A stretch of DNA of 46,639 nt from a virus: the IMG/VR virus record IMGVR_UViG_3300020477_000048, positions 1 to 46,639 of that record. The stretch is one strand, 5' to 3'. The first letter of the stretch is position 1; every line of letters begins with the position of its first letter. This document shows, in pieces, positions 17,255 to 26,116 of the stretch. The translations under genes were made by a program, and so were the position numbers. The notes under the pieces are model-generated. The model did no database searches, was not told the DNA's origin, and saw only the letters and a list, made by a program, of their open reading frames with translations.

Positions 17255-18136
17255 CTATATTATTGGTGGTACTCGTGGTTCTCTCTTAACATCTGTCAAC
17301 CAGACGGGGCCATAGTTATAAGCGTACCCCTTTAGTCCCTGTCCACCATTAGCATCACGCCAACAGTGCTGCTTGAAATCACAGTAGCTACATTTGATAC
17401 CCAGTTTCATGTTACCAGACTTACCTTCAGGTATTGCTACCTCTCCTCTGGCTGGTGCTTCATCACCAAGAATTGTATGTGCTATTGCAGTTGCTCTCTT
17501 TTTAATAGAATTCTTACTTGGTAAGTCATCTACCTTATTATACAGTACGTGTCCATTCTGTTTATCTATCCATAGAAATCCTGCCTCCTCTACTGGTAAC
17601 TTAATAAAGTGTTTGTAGTATCCTAATTGCCAGCGATACCCAAAGGAATCATTGTTCGCATTTAATCCTTCTCTGGAATACTTCTTGAATCCAAAGCTGG
17701 ATGTAGATTTAACATCCACTAGTACGTTATTTATAACAGCATCAATCCTACCTGATACCTGCCAAGGGTCACCATCAACTGTAAAGTTAAACTTAACTGG
17801 AGCTTGTTGTTGCTCTACTGTATACCCTGCTTCTTCAGCTAGATACAAGACAGCCTCCTCTAGTATGTTACCATACAAGAATTTAAAACGTGTGTGTCCT
17901 TGCAATGGTTCGGCTATATCATTAACACTCCATTTGTAATAAGTCTTACGTGGGCAAGATTCTCCTAAGTCTGAAGCCCATAACTTACCATGCTCTCTAT
18001 CTCTATGCCTGAATGTAGTAGCTTTAGCAAGCTCGCCACCTATGCGCATGGCATAGGCAGCGGCTTGTTCGCTATTAGGCTCATGAGATATATTTGTATC
18101 AAGGATATTATATATATCCTTTGTTATCTCTTTCAT
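17255..18136 (-). CDS. PD-(D/E)XK exonuclease, Cas4/RecB-like with likely Fe-S cluster
   Basis: 293 residues. Motifs in order: ESCPRKTYYKW (first Cys), VSGRIDAVI (Asp), VDVKSTSS (Asp-x-Lys), QLGYYKH (motif IV), and C-terminal CSYCDFKQHC supplying three more Cys. Four Cys placed this way define the iron-sulphur type seen in Cas4 and AddB. It probably takes the place of the T7 gp6 exonuclease in recombination and host DNA breakdown. I start at the ATG at 18136 because AGGAG is seven bases upstream and it shares one base with the previous stop (TAATG); a TTG two codons upstream is unlikely. Confidence 0.85.
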   Translation of the reverse strand: MKEITKDIYNILDTNISHEPNSEQAAAYAMRIGGELAKATTFRHRDREHGKLWASDLGESCPRKTYYKWSVNDIAEPLQGHTRFKFLYGNILEEAVLYLAEEAGYTVEQQQAPVKFNFTVDGDPWQVSGRIDAVINNVLVDVKSTSSFGFKKYSREGLNANNDSFGYRWQLGYYKHFIKLPVEEAGFLWIDKQNGHVLYNKVDDLPSKNSIKKRATAIAHTILGDEAPARGEVAIPEGKSGNMKLGIKCSYCDFKQHCWRDANGGQGLKGYAYNYGPVWLTDVKREPRVPPII

Positions 18137-18408
18137 TACCAATCTCCTAACATGCGATTTACCTCACGTTCAGAAACACAACGCTCCCCTCTATGATCTC
18201 GATAACGTACATAAGATGGAGGACAGGTGCCTCTAACACGCCTGTCTTTTATCGCTGCAAGCCTATCAGCTTTTTTACGTAAGGTTACACACTCGTCACT
18301 TTCAACAGGCTTACAAAATATAGCTTGTTCTTCTATCGGAGTAGATTCACAAGCATACAACTCAAATACTAGCAGCCAGCCGAGAGCTAAGATTAACAGT
18401 ACTTTCAT
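18136..18408 (-). CDS. Small exported or membrane-anchored Cys-rich protein
   Basis: 90 residues with an N-terminal hydrophobic segment (KVLLILALGWLLVFELYAC) ending in LYAC, a near-lipobox, then several more Cys and a basic C-terminal half with CPPSYVRYRDHRGERC. It may be a lipoprotein or a periplasmic disulphide-bonded protein. The location among replication genes is odd for an exported protein; an outer spanin or superinfection factor are possibilities I cannot separate. Start overlaps the upstream stop by four bases (ATGA). Confidence 0.6.
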   Translation of the reverse strand: MKVLLILALGWLLVFELYACESTPIEEQAIFCKPVESDECVTLRKKADRLAAIKDRRVRGTCPPSYVRYRDHRGERCVSEREVNRMLGDW

Positions 18409-18878
18409 TCTGAAGTAGCCGTATCTGGAAGCACTTTGGCATCCAATGATCCCATACCAAATCCTACAAGATTATAAGCCACCTTAATCACCTCATTGTA
18501 GACATCATCTGGTGTCTTAGGCTTGAATACTCCTGCTGCTATAGCACTACCTACTGCTGTATTAGCATTGGTCAATGCGTTCTGCCTAATGATACTATGA
18601 TCCTTAGTGTTAGGGTCTACTGGAAACATCTTCTTTGCAGTATGAGCAGGAGCAGGACTAGCTTGCTGTGCTGGTGCAGCACCACTGCTTCTCCTCTTAC
18701 TTGGAACTTGTAGTCCCCATTTAGTAGACTCTACCTCAACACTAACAAATTCACCTTCTGAATAAGCACAGCTAAAACCTAAGTTAACATCAGTCCCATC
18801 TATCACAGCCGTGTATACAGTACCACCATTGCTAACAGTACGTGTACGAATCTCACTTATAATACCTTCTACTTTCAT
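18405..18878 (-). CDS. Putative single-stranded DNA-binding protein (OB-like)
   Basis: 157 residues. The first 60 (MKVEGIISEIRTRTVSNGGT onward) read like five beta strands of an OB fold, followed by a low-complexity Ala/Pro/Gln linker and a helical C-terminal region. Placed directly after the DNA polymerase gene (9-base gap) and before nuclease genes. A replication SSB role is inferred from fold pattern and context; the acidic tail typical of SSBs is weak (TATSE). Confidence 0.5.
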   Translation of the reverse strand: MKVEGIISEIRTRTVSNGGTVYTAVIDGTDVNLGFSCAYSEGEFVSVEVESTKWGLQVPSKRRSSGAAPAQQASPAPAHTAKKMFPVDPNTKDHSIIRQNALTNANTAVGSAIAAGVFKPKTPDDVYNEVIKVAYNLVGFGMGSLDAKVLPDTATSE

Positions 18879-18887
18879 TTGTCTCTC

Positions 18888-20765
18888 CTATAACCAATAT
18901 ACTTCGTGTTCAATATCAAACATAAGAGGAACCTTAATATCAAAGGCTTCCCTTACATACTTTACTACATGATCCATTAACGCTCGTAGTTCCTCCTCTT
19001 TATTCTTTTCCCAATCCACAACTATACTATCATGTACAGTCATGCGTAGTTTTGCACTCGTCCCTGATAATATGCTATCCAATATAGATAGTGCAGTCAT
19101 AACAATATCCCCACCTGCAAATCCTTGTATGGGGTAGTTCTTAGTTTCTGTTGGCTTGAAGCTAAAGCTCCTGCCCTCTTTAACCTTGAGCCAGTACGGT
19201 GATTTACTCTCTGTAAATGTAAACTTCCTGCGACCATGTTCATGTGGTATCCACCAACAGGCTCTATTATATGATTCATTATCAATCCACCCATGTGGAT
19301 GAGAGTTAGCCTTTACTGCATCAAGCACCTCATCCTGCCACTTTCTAATTGTAGGGTACTTAACATAGAAAGCATCAATCAATTGTCTAATCAGATTGAT
19401 ATTCTGTCCGGTCTGTTCCGATAAACCTTTAGCTCCACCACCATACAGTACCCCAAAGTTTACATTCTTAACTAACTTGCGATCTTTCTTAGTCATATCA
19501 GCAGGTGTTTGCCAGCCAAATACTATCCGTCCTGTTTCAAAGTGTATGTCTTTACCTTGCAGTAAATCTCTCCGTAAATCAAGGCATCCTGATAGGGTAG
19601 CTGCACCTACAATCTCTAACTGTGCAAAGTCTATCTCATATAGCTCACCCTCTGTAGACTTAAAAAGCTCTCGTGCTTTTGGTGGGATATTCTGCCCATT
19701 AGGATTGGAGCTAGATAATCTACCAGTAGCAGTTGCAGTAGTATTTATCTTTGGGTGTACAGTGCCTCCTGTATCCTTTGCTTGCGTTAGAAATGGATTA
19801 CAATATGTTTCTAGTAGCTTTCGCTTATCCTTTGCTAACTTATAGTTAGATATAAGTGGATATTTTAACAGCTTATCTAATACACTTTGATTAATAGGAT
19901 AGCCTAGATGTAAATTAGGTACTATATCTTTCCATATTTTTTCTATAGAATCCTTATCTAATAAAGGCTGTTGGTTTAGTAGTAGCTTCCTCTTTGCCTT
20001 AGCTGATCCACCAATGCCATGCTCCGGTAAACCTGTCAGTATATAGGACATGGTACGTGGAGCCAATGGCTTGAAATCTTCTGGATCAACAGGCTTGTGA
20101 TCGTCCCACTCAACGGCTGCTAGTACCATATGTGATACTAATTCTGTATGAGAATCAATAGACGTAATTAAATCCTTAGCTAATGTCTTACATTTATCTA
20201 CATCTAAAGGTAGACCATTCACTTCCATCTTAGCCAATGGTAAAATGTAATCCATATCACGATCAGTATCTTGGTGTAAATGTATTTCCTTTAGTACTTT
20301 GACATCTGCTTCTAGATACTGTCTCAATTCGTGCACATCTATATCAGAGATATCTACACCTTGTGCTATGTATGCACCAAGGTCAATAGACTTCTCGAAC
20401 TCTATACCATAGGCATTAGCTGCATCTTCTAAGCTAATAAACTTAGTACTATGTCCAGATATTAAATACTCTGCTGTCATAGTGTCATAAAACTTAAGCT
20501 TATGCCAAGGAAAATCAGGGTACTCACGAACCAGATACTTTAAATCGAACTTTAAATTGTGTGCTACTAAAGTTATATCAGATGCAAATGACATTAGCTC
20601 AGACAATTCACGTACAAGAGGATCGAGATTGTTCGTTACTGTTATAGCATCACCTAGTAAATACCCACATAGTACTACTTCATTCTCCTTGTAGTGTGCT
20701 TCGGGACTATTGTCTGGGCCTCTAGCTGTAGTCTCTAGGTCTAGAAAGATTGTTATTTTTTCCAT
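18888..20765 (-). CDS. polA: Family A DNA polymerase with 3'-5' exonuclease
   Basis: 625 residues, T7/Pol I type without the 5' nuclease. Exonuclease motifs: FLDLETT (Asp9, Glu11), VAHNLKFDLKYL and YLEADVKVL. Polymerase motif A is EIDFAQLEIVGAA, motif B KNVNFGVLYGGG (the residue equivalent to E. coli 762 is Phe), and motif C VHDSIVVDW. Motif C is unusual: the usual His-Asp-Glu reads His578-Asp579-Ser580. The catalytic Asp is kept, so activity is expected. The start lies 13 bases inside the helicase gene end. Replicates the phage genome. Confidence 0.95.
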   Translation of the reverse strand: MEKITIFLDLETTARGPDNSPEAHYKENEVVLCGYLLGDAITVTNNLDPLVRELSELMSFASDITLVAHNLKFDLKYLVREYPDFPWHKLKFYDTMTAEYLISGHSTKFISLEDAANAYGIEFEKSIDLGAYIAQGVDISDIDVHELRQYLEADVKVLKEIHLHQDTDRDMDYILPLAKMEVNGLPLDVDKCKTLAKDLITSIDSHTELVSHMVLAAVEWDDHKPVDPEDFKPLAPRTMSYILTGLPEHGIGGSAKAKRKLLLNQQPLLDKDSIEKIWKDIVPNLHLGYPINQSVLDKLLKYPLISNYKLAKDKRKLLETYCNPFLTQAKDTGGTVHPKINTTATATGRLSSSNPNGQNIPPKARELFKSTEGELYEIDFAQLEIVGAATLSGCLDLRRDLLQGKDIHFETGRIVFGWQTPADMTKKDRKLVKNVNFGVLYGGGAKGLSEQTGQNINLIRQLIDAFYVKYPTIRKWQDEVLDAVKANSHPHGWIDNESYNRACWWIPHEHGRRKFTFTESKSPYWLKVKEGRSFSFKPTETKNYPIQGFAGGDIVMTALSILDSILSGTSAKLRMTVHDSIVVDWEKNKEEELRALMDHVVKYVREAFDIKVPLMFDIEHEVYWL

Positions 20766-22027
20766 CTTGAGTTCCCCGAAAATAATTTGGATTGGAATCT
20801 TCCAGTTGGTAAGTCAAAGCGTACCTCTGACATTAGATGTTTACATGTCAGATCACAGCATTTGGCTGGTGGTATCTTATTCTTAGCCACGTTAAAGAAA
20901 CGCACATCATCAGGCTCATCATGATCCTTACCTATCATAAGTAAGACATCAGCTTCGCCCTGAATGGCGGTCTTAGATTTATATAGCCTGTCTTGATGTA
21001 TATATTTAACTCCCTCTGCTGATGGGTCAGCTTGGGTTACTACATATACAGGGCCATAGTCTTGTGCGATCCTTCGCATTTCTTCTCCTAAAAATTGTAG
21101 CTTATCATGGTCTTCCATCTTACCCGATCCTTTTACTTTAAGTAAGACGTTTACCCCTATCAATCCGTAGTTACCTTTTTGTAATCTGTTACGAATACTA
21201 GCAACGGACATTTGTGTATCATGCTCAATGTCAAACCGTCTACCATCTAACCATACTTTAAACTCTCTATCATACTTCGCTGCATTTGTCATTAGTGTCC
21301 TATAATCTACACCTAATGCAGCAGATACTAACCGAGTGTATACTTTATCGGGAGCCTCCTCATTATTAAAGATGATAGCATCCTTACCATCGAGTTGTTC
21401 AAACATATGAGCTAATTCAGAACAGATAAAAGATGTGCCTCCTACCTCTGGTCGTTTACCAATAACTATTAAATCCCCCTGTCTTATGGGGCCAATAGCT
21501 TGGTTCAAGTCCTCACATCTCCAGTAGTATCCTTCATCATCCCTTGTGTGTTCTGATAAGTCTTCAAGCGACATGTTAACAAGCGTGTCAGTGCTTCCAT
21601 TCGTTGTCTCTGCATTGCTTATAATCTGTGTCGCTTGAGACATAAACTCATCAAGTTCCTTCTTACCTTCTTGTATATCCTGTACTAATACAGACAGTTC
21701 TTGCTTGGTTTTACTTTCTATCAGTGTACTAACAAACTCATCAGACACACCATCACTACGCTTTTGTTCTACATTAGTAACTATCTTACCATAGAACTCA
21801 TGCTCATCCGGTTTCATGTTAGGATACTTGTCTACCCTAAACCATAGGGTAAAGTCTGTATCTATTTCATTACTATTAGGATGCTTATCAAAGTATTCAC
21901 CGAACGCTTTGATTAGGTTCCAAGAATATTTGGTACATAATCCTTTGTTGATGTACTCGCTGTACATAGTATGGTTTTCTTTGGTACTAAGGAAGGCGAG
22001 TAGTTGTAAGTCAAGTGCATCCATCAT
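20753..22027 (-). CDS. DnaB-type replicative helicase with degenerate Walker motifs
   Basis: 424 residues with a RecA-like C-terminal half: QGDLIVIGKRPEVGGTSF at the P-loop position, AIIFNNEEAPDKVYTRL with the catalytic Glu region, and VYVVTQAD as the sensor strand. The P-loop reads KRPEVGGTS where RP..GKT is expected, so the Walker A Lys is Gly, and the Walker B strand reads LIGVNVLL with Asn where Asp is usual. I confirmed both on the bases. The N-terminal part is the usual helical linker domain. The start overlaps the primase stop in an ATGA junction after GGGGGAGG. Separate helicase and primase genes differ from the fused T7 gp4. Confidence 0.85.
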   Translation of the reverse strand: MMDALDLQLLAFLSTKENHTMYSEYINKGLCTKYSWNLIKAFGEYFDKHPNSNEIDTDFTLWFRVDKYPNMKPDEHEFYGKIVTNVEQKRSDGVSDEFVSTLIESKTKQELSVLVQDIQEGKKELDEFMSQATQIISNAETTNGSTDTLVNMSLEDLSEHTRDDEGYYWRCEDLNQAIGPIRQGDLIVIGKRPEVGGTSFICSELAHMFEQLDGKDAIIFNNEEAPDKVYTRLVSAALGVDYRTLMTNAAKYDREFKVWLDGRRFDIEHDTQMSVASIRNRLQKGNYGLIGVNVLLKVKGSGKMEDHDKLQFLGEEMRRIAQDYGPVYVVTQADPSAEGVKYIHQDRLYKSKTAIQGEADVLLMIGKDHDEPDDVRFFNVAKNKIPPAKCCDLTCKHLMSEVRFDLPTGRFQSKLFSGNSRWKK

Positions 22028-22899
22028 GTAGCCTCCCCCATACTTAATGTCCTTTGTATCTCCACAGTACTAATGTGTTTCGGTTCTTCAGTTCGTGTTA
22101 CCAAGTAAGTATCAAAGCCAAGTAACTGGCATACTGCTTGCATGTCTCTAGCTTTCTTCTTTACATGAGGGCTATCATTATCTAACCAAATGTATACTGG
22201 TTTATCATCAGGTAGCTGGCTCAATATTTCCGGCTTAATTTGTACACCATAATTACACACTACATTCATGGCGAGGAATGCGTCGGTGTATTTACAACGA
22301 TGAATAGATACAGCACTGATATAATCCTCAACCACTACTGTTCCCTTTGCGTCCTTGTGTCGAAGCAAACCACCTAACGGTACAGTCTCATCCTTTAAAT
22401 GAGTTATATATTTTGCTCCTTCATTTGTTAAAGGTCGTAGCTGATACCCATTGAGATCAACAAAGCTATGCTGCATAGTCCTAATAGGTGTATAGATAGC
22501 GTGTTCATCTGCTACATATTTAATACAGTAGTCCTCACACTCCCTCATTGACAAACCATTCTTCTGTCTCCATATAGTTACTTCAGCAGGAGAATGGCTA
22601 TCTATGAGTTCAGTGCATGGGTATGCAAACACCTTATCTGTTTCTGTTTTCTCTTTAGATACTCGTCCATGATAGGGTTTGAACCTGTCCTTAGCTGCTA
22701 TATACCTAGCAGCAGATTGCTGGCAATTATGACAATAACCTAATATCACTTGTGGTTTCTTGGTTATATATAATCTACGTCTTGTATCTGTACCAGCAGG
22801 ACAGTCATCATGGTTTATACGAATCGTTTCGTTCTCATTTAATTCATCTGAGTACTCATCTATAAACTTACGAATCATCTTGTCCTGTGTGTTTGTCAT
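22024..22899 (-). CDS. DNA primase (zinc ribbon plus Toprim)
   Basis: 291 residues. An N-terminal zinc-binding motif uses His30/Cys33 and Cys56-x2-Cys59 (GYCHNC). A Toprim core follows with VVVEDYISA (the Glu) and WLDNDSP (Asp-x-Asp). This is the architecture of the T7 gp4 primase half on its own. It makes RNA primers for the polymerase encoded downstream. The start at 22899 overlaps the previous gene by 32 bases; an ATG at 22878 with AGGA closer by is an alternative start. Confidence 0.88.
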   Translation of the reverse strand: MTNTQDKMIRKFIDEYSDELNENETIRINHDDCPAGTDTRRRLYITKKPQVILGYCHNCQQSAARYIAAKDRFKPYHGRVSKEKTETDKVFAYPCTELIDSHSPAEVTIWRQKNGLSMRECEDYCIKYVADEHAIYTPIRTMQHSFVDLNGYQLRPLTNEGAKYITHLKDETVPLGGLLRHKDAKGTVVVEDYISAVSIHRCKYTDAFLAMNVVCNYGVQIKPEILSQLPDDKPVYIWLDNDSPHVKKKARDMQAVCQLLGFDTYLVTRTEEPKHISTVEIQRTLSMGEAT

Positions 22900-23197
22900 C
22901 TTCTTTATCTTGCTCCTCTTTATTTAGACCATTCGTTTCATAATAAGTTCTAACTAAATCATGAATGTTTTCAGTAACTTGTAAGCTGATTACTTTATTT
23001 AGGTAGTCAACACAGGCATTTATCTGATGGTGTAGTAAAGCAAACAAACCTAGAGCTACTGCTCCATTGATTGTACCCAAACCTATAGATTGTTTGAGAA
23101 TAAAAGTTTCTATTAACATATTAGATACTAATATTCCGTACACTATGGACGCTCGTACTCCACCTATCTTGCTCTTTGCAATGTCTATCTCAAGCAT
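22868..23197 (-). CDS. Two-span membrane protein of unknown function
   Basis: 109 residues from ATG 23197 (MLEIDIAKSK), which overlaps the CobT-like stop by 8 bases behind GGAG; an earlier in-frame ATG would add 32 residues deep inside the CobT gene. Two hydrophobic helices (about residues 17-36 and 42-62) are followed by a long polar, acidic C-terminal tail. It lies between the CobT-like and primase genes. Possibly anchors a complex at the membrane; no family recognised. Confidence 0.65.
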   Translation of the reverse strand: MLEIDIAKSKIGGVRASIVYGILVSNMLIETFILKQSIGLGTINGAVALGLFALLHHQINACVDYLNKVISLQVTENIHDLVRTYYETNGLNKEEQDKEDDKHTGQDDS

Positions 23198-25016
23198 ACT
23201 CCATTCCCTCCTTAAGCACATTAAGTAGTGCCTCATTAATATCTTCAGGTTCTCTAATAACTTGGTGGTTCCTGTAATATTCTGATACTGCATCTGATTT
23301 AATACCTAGACCAAAGACTTCAACCTTGCCTTCGTGTTCTATTCTATTCACAGCAGCCATTAAGGAATCATGTGATGAACCATAAGCATAACAACTAGCT
23401 GGTGCACCGTCAGACAGTACAATTAATAACTTACGGGGTTCCTTTCTTTTACGTAGTCTATTGTATGCCCACATTACAGCATCAGCATCTGCATTAGCAG
23501 ACATGACCCTATACCATTGACCAAAGCGAGCAGCTATTTGTTTCTCAGTAGCTGGCTTATCGAAGTGCTTGATAATGCCTATGTCTGAATTAGTAATGCC
23601 ATTAGTAAAGGAGGAGATCATAGTAGGAATCCTTAAGCTTCTACTGAATACTTCTGCTGCTCTTTGTGTAGCCATAGCAGCATAGATCTGCTTATCTCCT
23701 TGCATAGAACCAGACCAATCCACTAGTATATGAATAGCTGTATTCAATGCTCGCTTATTATTTCTAGTGTAAAAGATTTTCTTATTCCATTCACCCTTAT
23801 CAATAGGTGGTAGTGCAACTCGCATTAGTGACCGCTTATCTAACCGCCCATGTTTTTGGTCTGACTTAAACTTACTACGTGTTTGGGATTGCACATATCT
23901 CCTGATTCTGTTAGCTAATGCTCGCCCTGCTTTGTCTTTCATCATGAACCACTTGGCGGCTTTACCCTTACTATTCCACGGCATTGCCTCATCTAGAACT
24001 TCTTTCATATTATCTTTAGTTAAATCATAGATAGTGTTGAGATGGTCAGGTCTTATTGCAATTTGTTGTTTATGTTCTTTACCCTCCCATGTTATACCCA
24101 TTGCACCGCCAGCATTACCTTCAGGATGGTCACTAATTACAGCATCTTGCCAATTGACAACATATCCCTGTTGTGTCTGGTCTTCTGTTTCACTAACACC
24201 TTCCTCTTTACTAGCTGATGAACCAACATCCTCCTCTATTATCATATCAGATTCAGCTTTGATATCTGGTGTTGGTTTGTCTTCAGGTACACCATCAGGA
24301 TAGAGCCTATCAAATAAGGCACAAGCTACATCCCATGTATCATATGGAGTTTTAGTAGCTCGGAACTTCTCAACCCATCCCTCTTTGACTAGTGCTGTTA
24401 GTAATGGTTGTCCTTCTTCAGGCATAACTCGTAGCCACTCATCTACTGCATCTCTTGACCAACCATCCCAACTCCTACGTGATAGTTGATTCAATGCTAT
24501 AGTAATCATAGGCTTAAGAGAATCTTCTGTAAAAGTATCACCATTAGTACGCCATTGCTGTACCTTATCTAGCCAGAACTCCTTACCACTCTCACATATG
24601 AGAACATTACCTTGACCTAATACCTTAGCATCACCTAGATGTCTGTTCGCCATGTCTCTTTCCATGCCATCATCCTCTACTATATTATATATAGAGTGCA
24701 ACTCTGGTGATGGTTGCTCTTTCTTACATATCTCAAAGGCTTCCGGTCTAAGTAAATGTCCACATTCATGTACTACATACATGTGTGTCTTAGTTAAGTC
24801 ATCCTTAGTTATTGGCTGCTTGATTACAGGTAATGTAATTTGTCCTATTGAATTAGTGCTAGCTGTTGAAGCTTTTTTACACCACTTTACTGTGATCTCA
24901 TGCTTCTCTGCTCTACGTCTACATATCTCTGTGATCTTATCTACATCCAGAACAGATGCCATATCATCTGTAAAACCTAAGTCTTCATATGTTTCTGTTC
25001 TATTATAATATCCCAC
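23190..25016 (-). CDS. CobT-like VWA protein with N-terminal HExGH metallopeptidase-like motif
   Basis: 608 residues. The C-terminal von Willebrand A domain has a complete MIDAS: DWSGS (Asp433), a central NADADA loop and LSDGAP (Asp536). The N-terminal third contains VVHECGHLL (His83, Glu84, His87) followed by NIVEDDGMERD, a typical zinc metallopeptidase arrangement with Glu114 or Glu119 as third ligand. The middle (about 250-290) is an acidic low-complexity linker. It starts with GTG, sharing one base with the CobS-like stop (TAGTG). CobT works with CobS in aerobic cobaltochelatase, but no CobN is present here, so a chaperone or remodelling pair of MoxR-VWA style is equally likely. Confidence 0.85.
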   Translation of the reverse strand: MGYYNRTETYEDLGFTDDMASVLDVDKITEICRRRAEKHEITVKWCKKASTASTNSIGQITLPVIKQPITKDDLTKTHMYVVHECGHLLRPEAFEICKKEQPSPELHSIYNIVEDDGMERDMANRHLGDAKVLGQGNVLICESGKEFWLDKVQQWRTNGDTFTEDSLKPMITIALNQLSRRSWDGWSRDAVDEWLRVMPEEGQPLLTALVKEGWVEKFRATKTPYDTWDVACALFDRLYPDGVPEDKPTPDIKAESDMIIEEDVGSSASKEEGVSETEDQTQQGYVVNWQDAVISDHPEGNAGGAMGITWEGKEHKQQIAIRPDHLNTIYDLTKDNMKEVLDEAMPWNSKGKAAKWFMMKDKAGRALANRIRRYVQSQTRSKFKSDQKHGRLDKRSLMRVALPPIDKGEWNKKIFYTRNNKRALNTAIHILVDWSGSMQGDKQIYAAMATQRAAEVFSRSLRIPTMISSFTNGITNSDIGIIKHFDKPATEKQIAARFGQWYRVMSANADADAVMWAYNRLRKRKEPRKLLIVLSDGAPASCYAYGSSHDSLMAAVNRIEHEGKVEVFGLGIKSDAVSEYYRNHQVIREPEDINEALLNVLKEGMEYA

Positions 25017-26116
25017 TACTTTAACTCCTCTGCAAATACTTGGAAGTATAATTCCTTAGCTATAGATTTGTCAGCCTCTGTTAGCTTGTCATACCAACTA
25101 ACCTTGAGTGCTGTTGCTATACCACCAAAGATATTAACCTTGTCTGCCCAGTTAAGTAAGGTACGTACTGATATAGTATCAAGTAACTCGTGTCTCTTGA
25201 ATGATCTCCGTATACCCTTAGCAAAGTCTAACATACAATTGACTTGCTGTTCATTAAGGTGCGGAGCATAGCCTGATAGTATCTTACGCTCTTGTGGTTT
25301 ACCTAAGTAATCCACTTCAATGACGCTATCAATACGATCAAGTGTACTCATGTCTTGTACTTCAGCATCAAATGTACCTGTCTCATCACCTAATCCAGTA
25401 GTATTATCAGTCATTACATACCACCACTTATTGAATGGTGCTACTAGCTTGCGCTCATCAGCACTACGATTAGGTGCATCAGGTAACACTAAGAATCGTG
25501 ATGACTTCTCTCGTAGTGATTGTAATACTAGAGCAGAGCTATGTCTAAAGCACTCATCCTCACAGAATATACCACCATACTTCAAGCTATCTGTTAGGTG
25601 TGTTGGTTCTTGCTGTATATTGATACGGTCTTGTTCATCATATGTAATACCTACAGCACCAACAAAGTGTGTCTCTCTAGTTTCAGCGTGACAATTCATA
25701 CGCCAGAATGGTATTCTGAATTTAGCACACCACTCTTTAACTAGGTCAGACTTACCTGATCCCTTGTTACCAAACAATAAGGTAGTGTCATTAGTATACA
25801 AAGCAGCAGCTAATTTCTCAGTTGCTTCTCTGTTCCATTCCCAATTAGGATTAGGATCAGGTATCATGGGTCGTGCTTGTTCATCCCAATCTGTATCCTT
25901 GAATACCCTGATAGGAAGGTCTAAGTCTATCAACTTAGGCTTCCAGAAAGCCTTATGAAATGGTACTGTACCTGCATCAGCATTGTATTCACGTACCGTT
26001 ATAGTTGCTAGTCGATCAGCAACCTCATTAGTTTCTTCCTTAATGTTATCTGCATCTCGGTCTTCAACCATCTTCTTAATAACATCAGGATCATACATGC
26101 CTTTAAGACTCGGCAT
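25016..26116 (-). CDS. cobS: CobS-like AAA+ ATPase (MoxR class)
   Basis: 366 residues. Walker A is LLFGNKGSGKSDLV and Walker B is GGIFCEDEC, followed by a sensor strand (WWYVMTDNT) and an arginine-rich region near LDRIDSVIEVDYL, as in CobS of the cobaltochelatase complex and MoxR-family ATPases. It is a known marker of the cobavirus group. It lies directly upstream of and coupled to the CobT-like VWA gene, the classic ATPase-VWA partnership. It could support insertion of cobalt, or act on an unrelated target by ATP-driven remodelling; the sequence cannot decide. Confidence 0.87.
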   Translation of the reverse strand: MPSLKGMYDPDVIKKMVEDRDADNIKEETNEVADRLATITVREYNADAGTVPFHKAFWKPKLIDLDLPIRVFKDTDWDEQARPMIPDPNPNWEWNREATEKLAAALYTNDTTLLFGNKGSGKSDLVKEWCAKFRIPFWRMNCHAETRETHFVGAVGITYDEQDRINIQQEPTHLTDSLKYGGIFCEDECFRHSSALVLQSLREKSSRFLVLPDAPNRSADERKLVAPFNKWWYVMTDNTTGLGDETGTFDAEVQDMSTLDRIDSVIEVDYLGKPQERKILSGYAPHLNEQQVNCMLDFAKGIRRSFKRHELLDTISVRTLLNWADKVNIFGGIATALKVSWYDKLTEADKSIAKELYFQVFAEELK

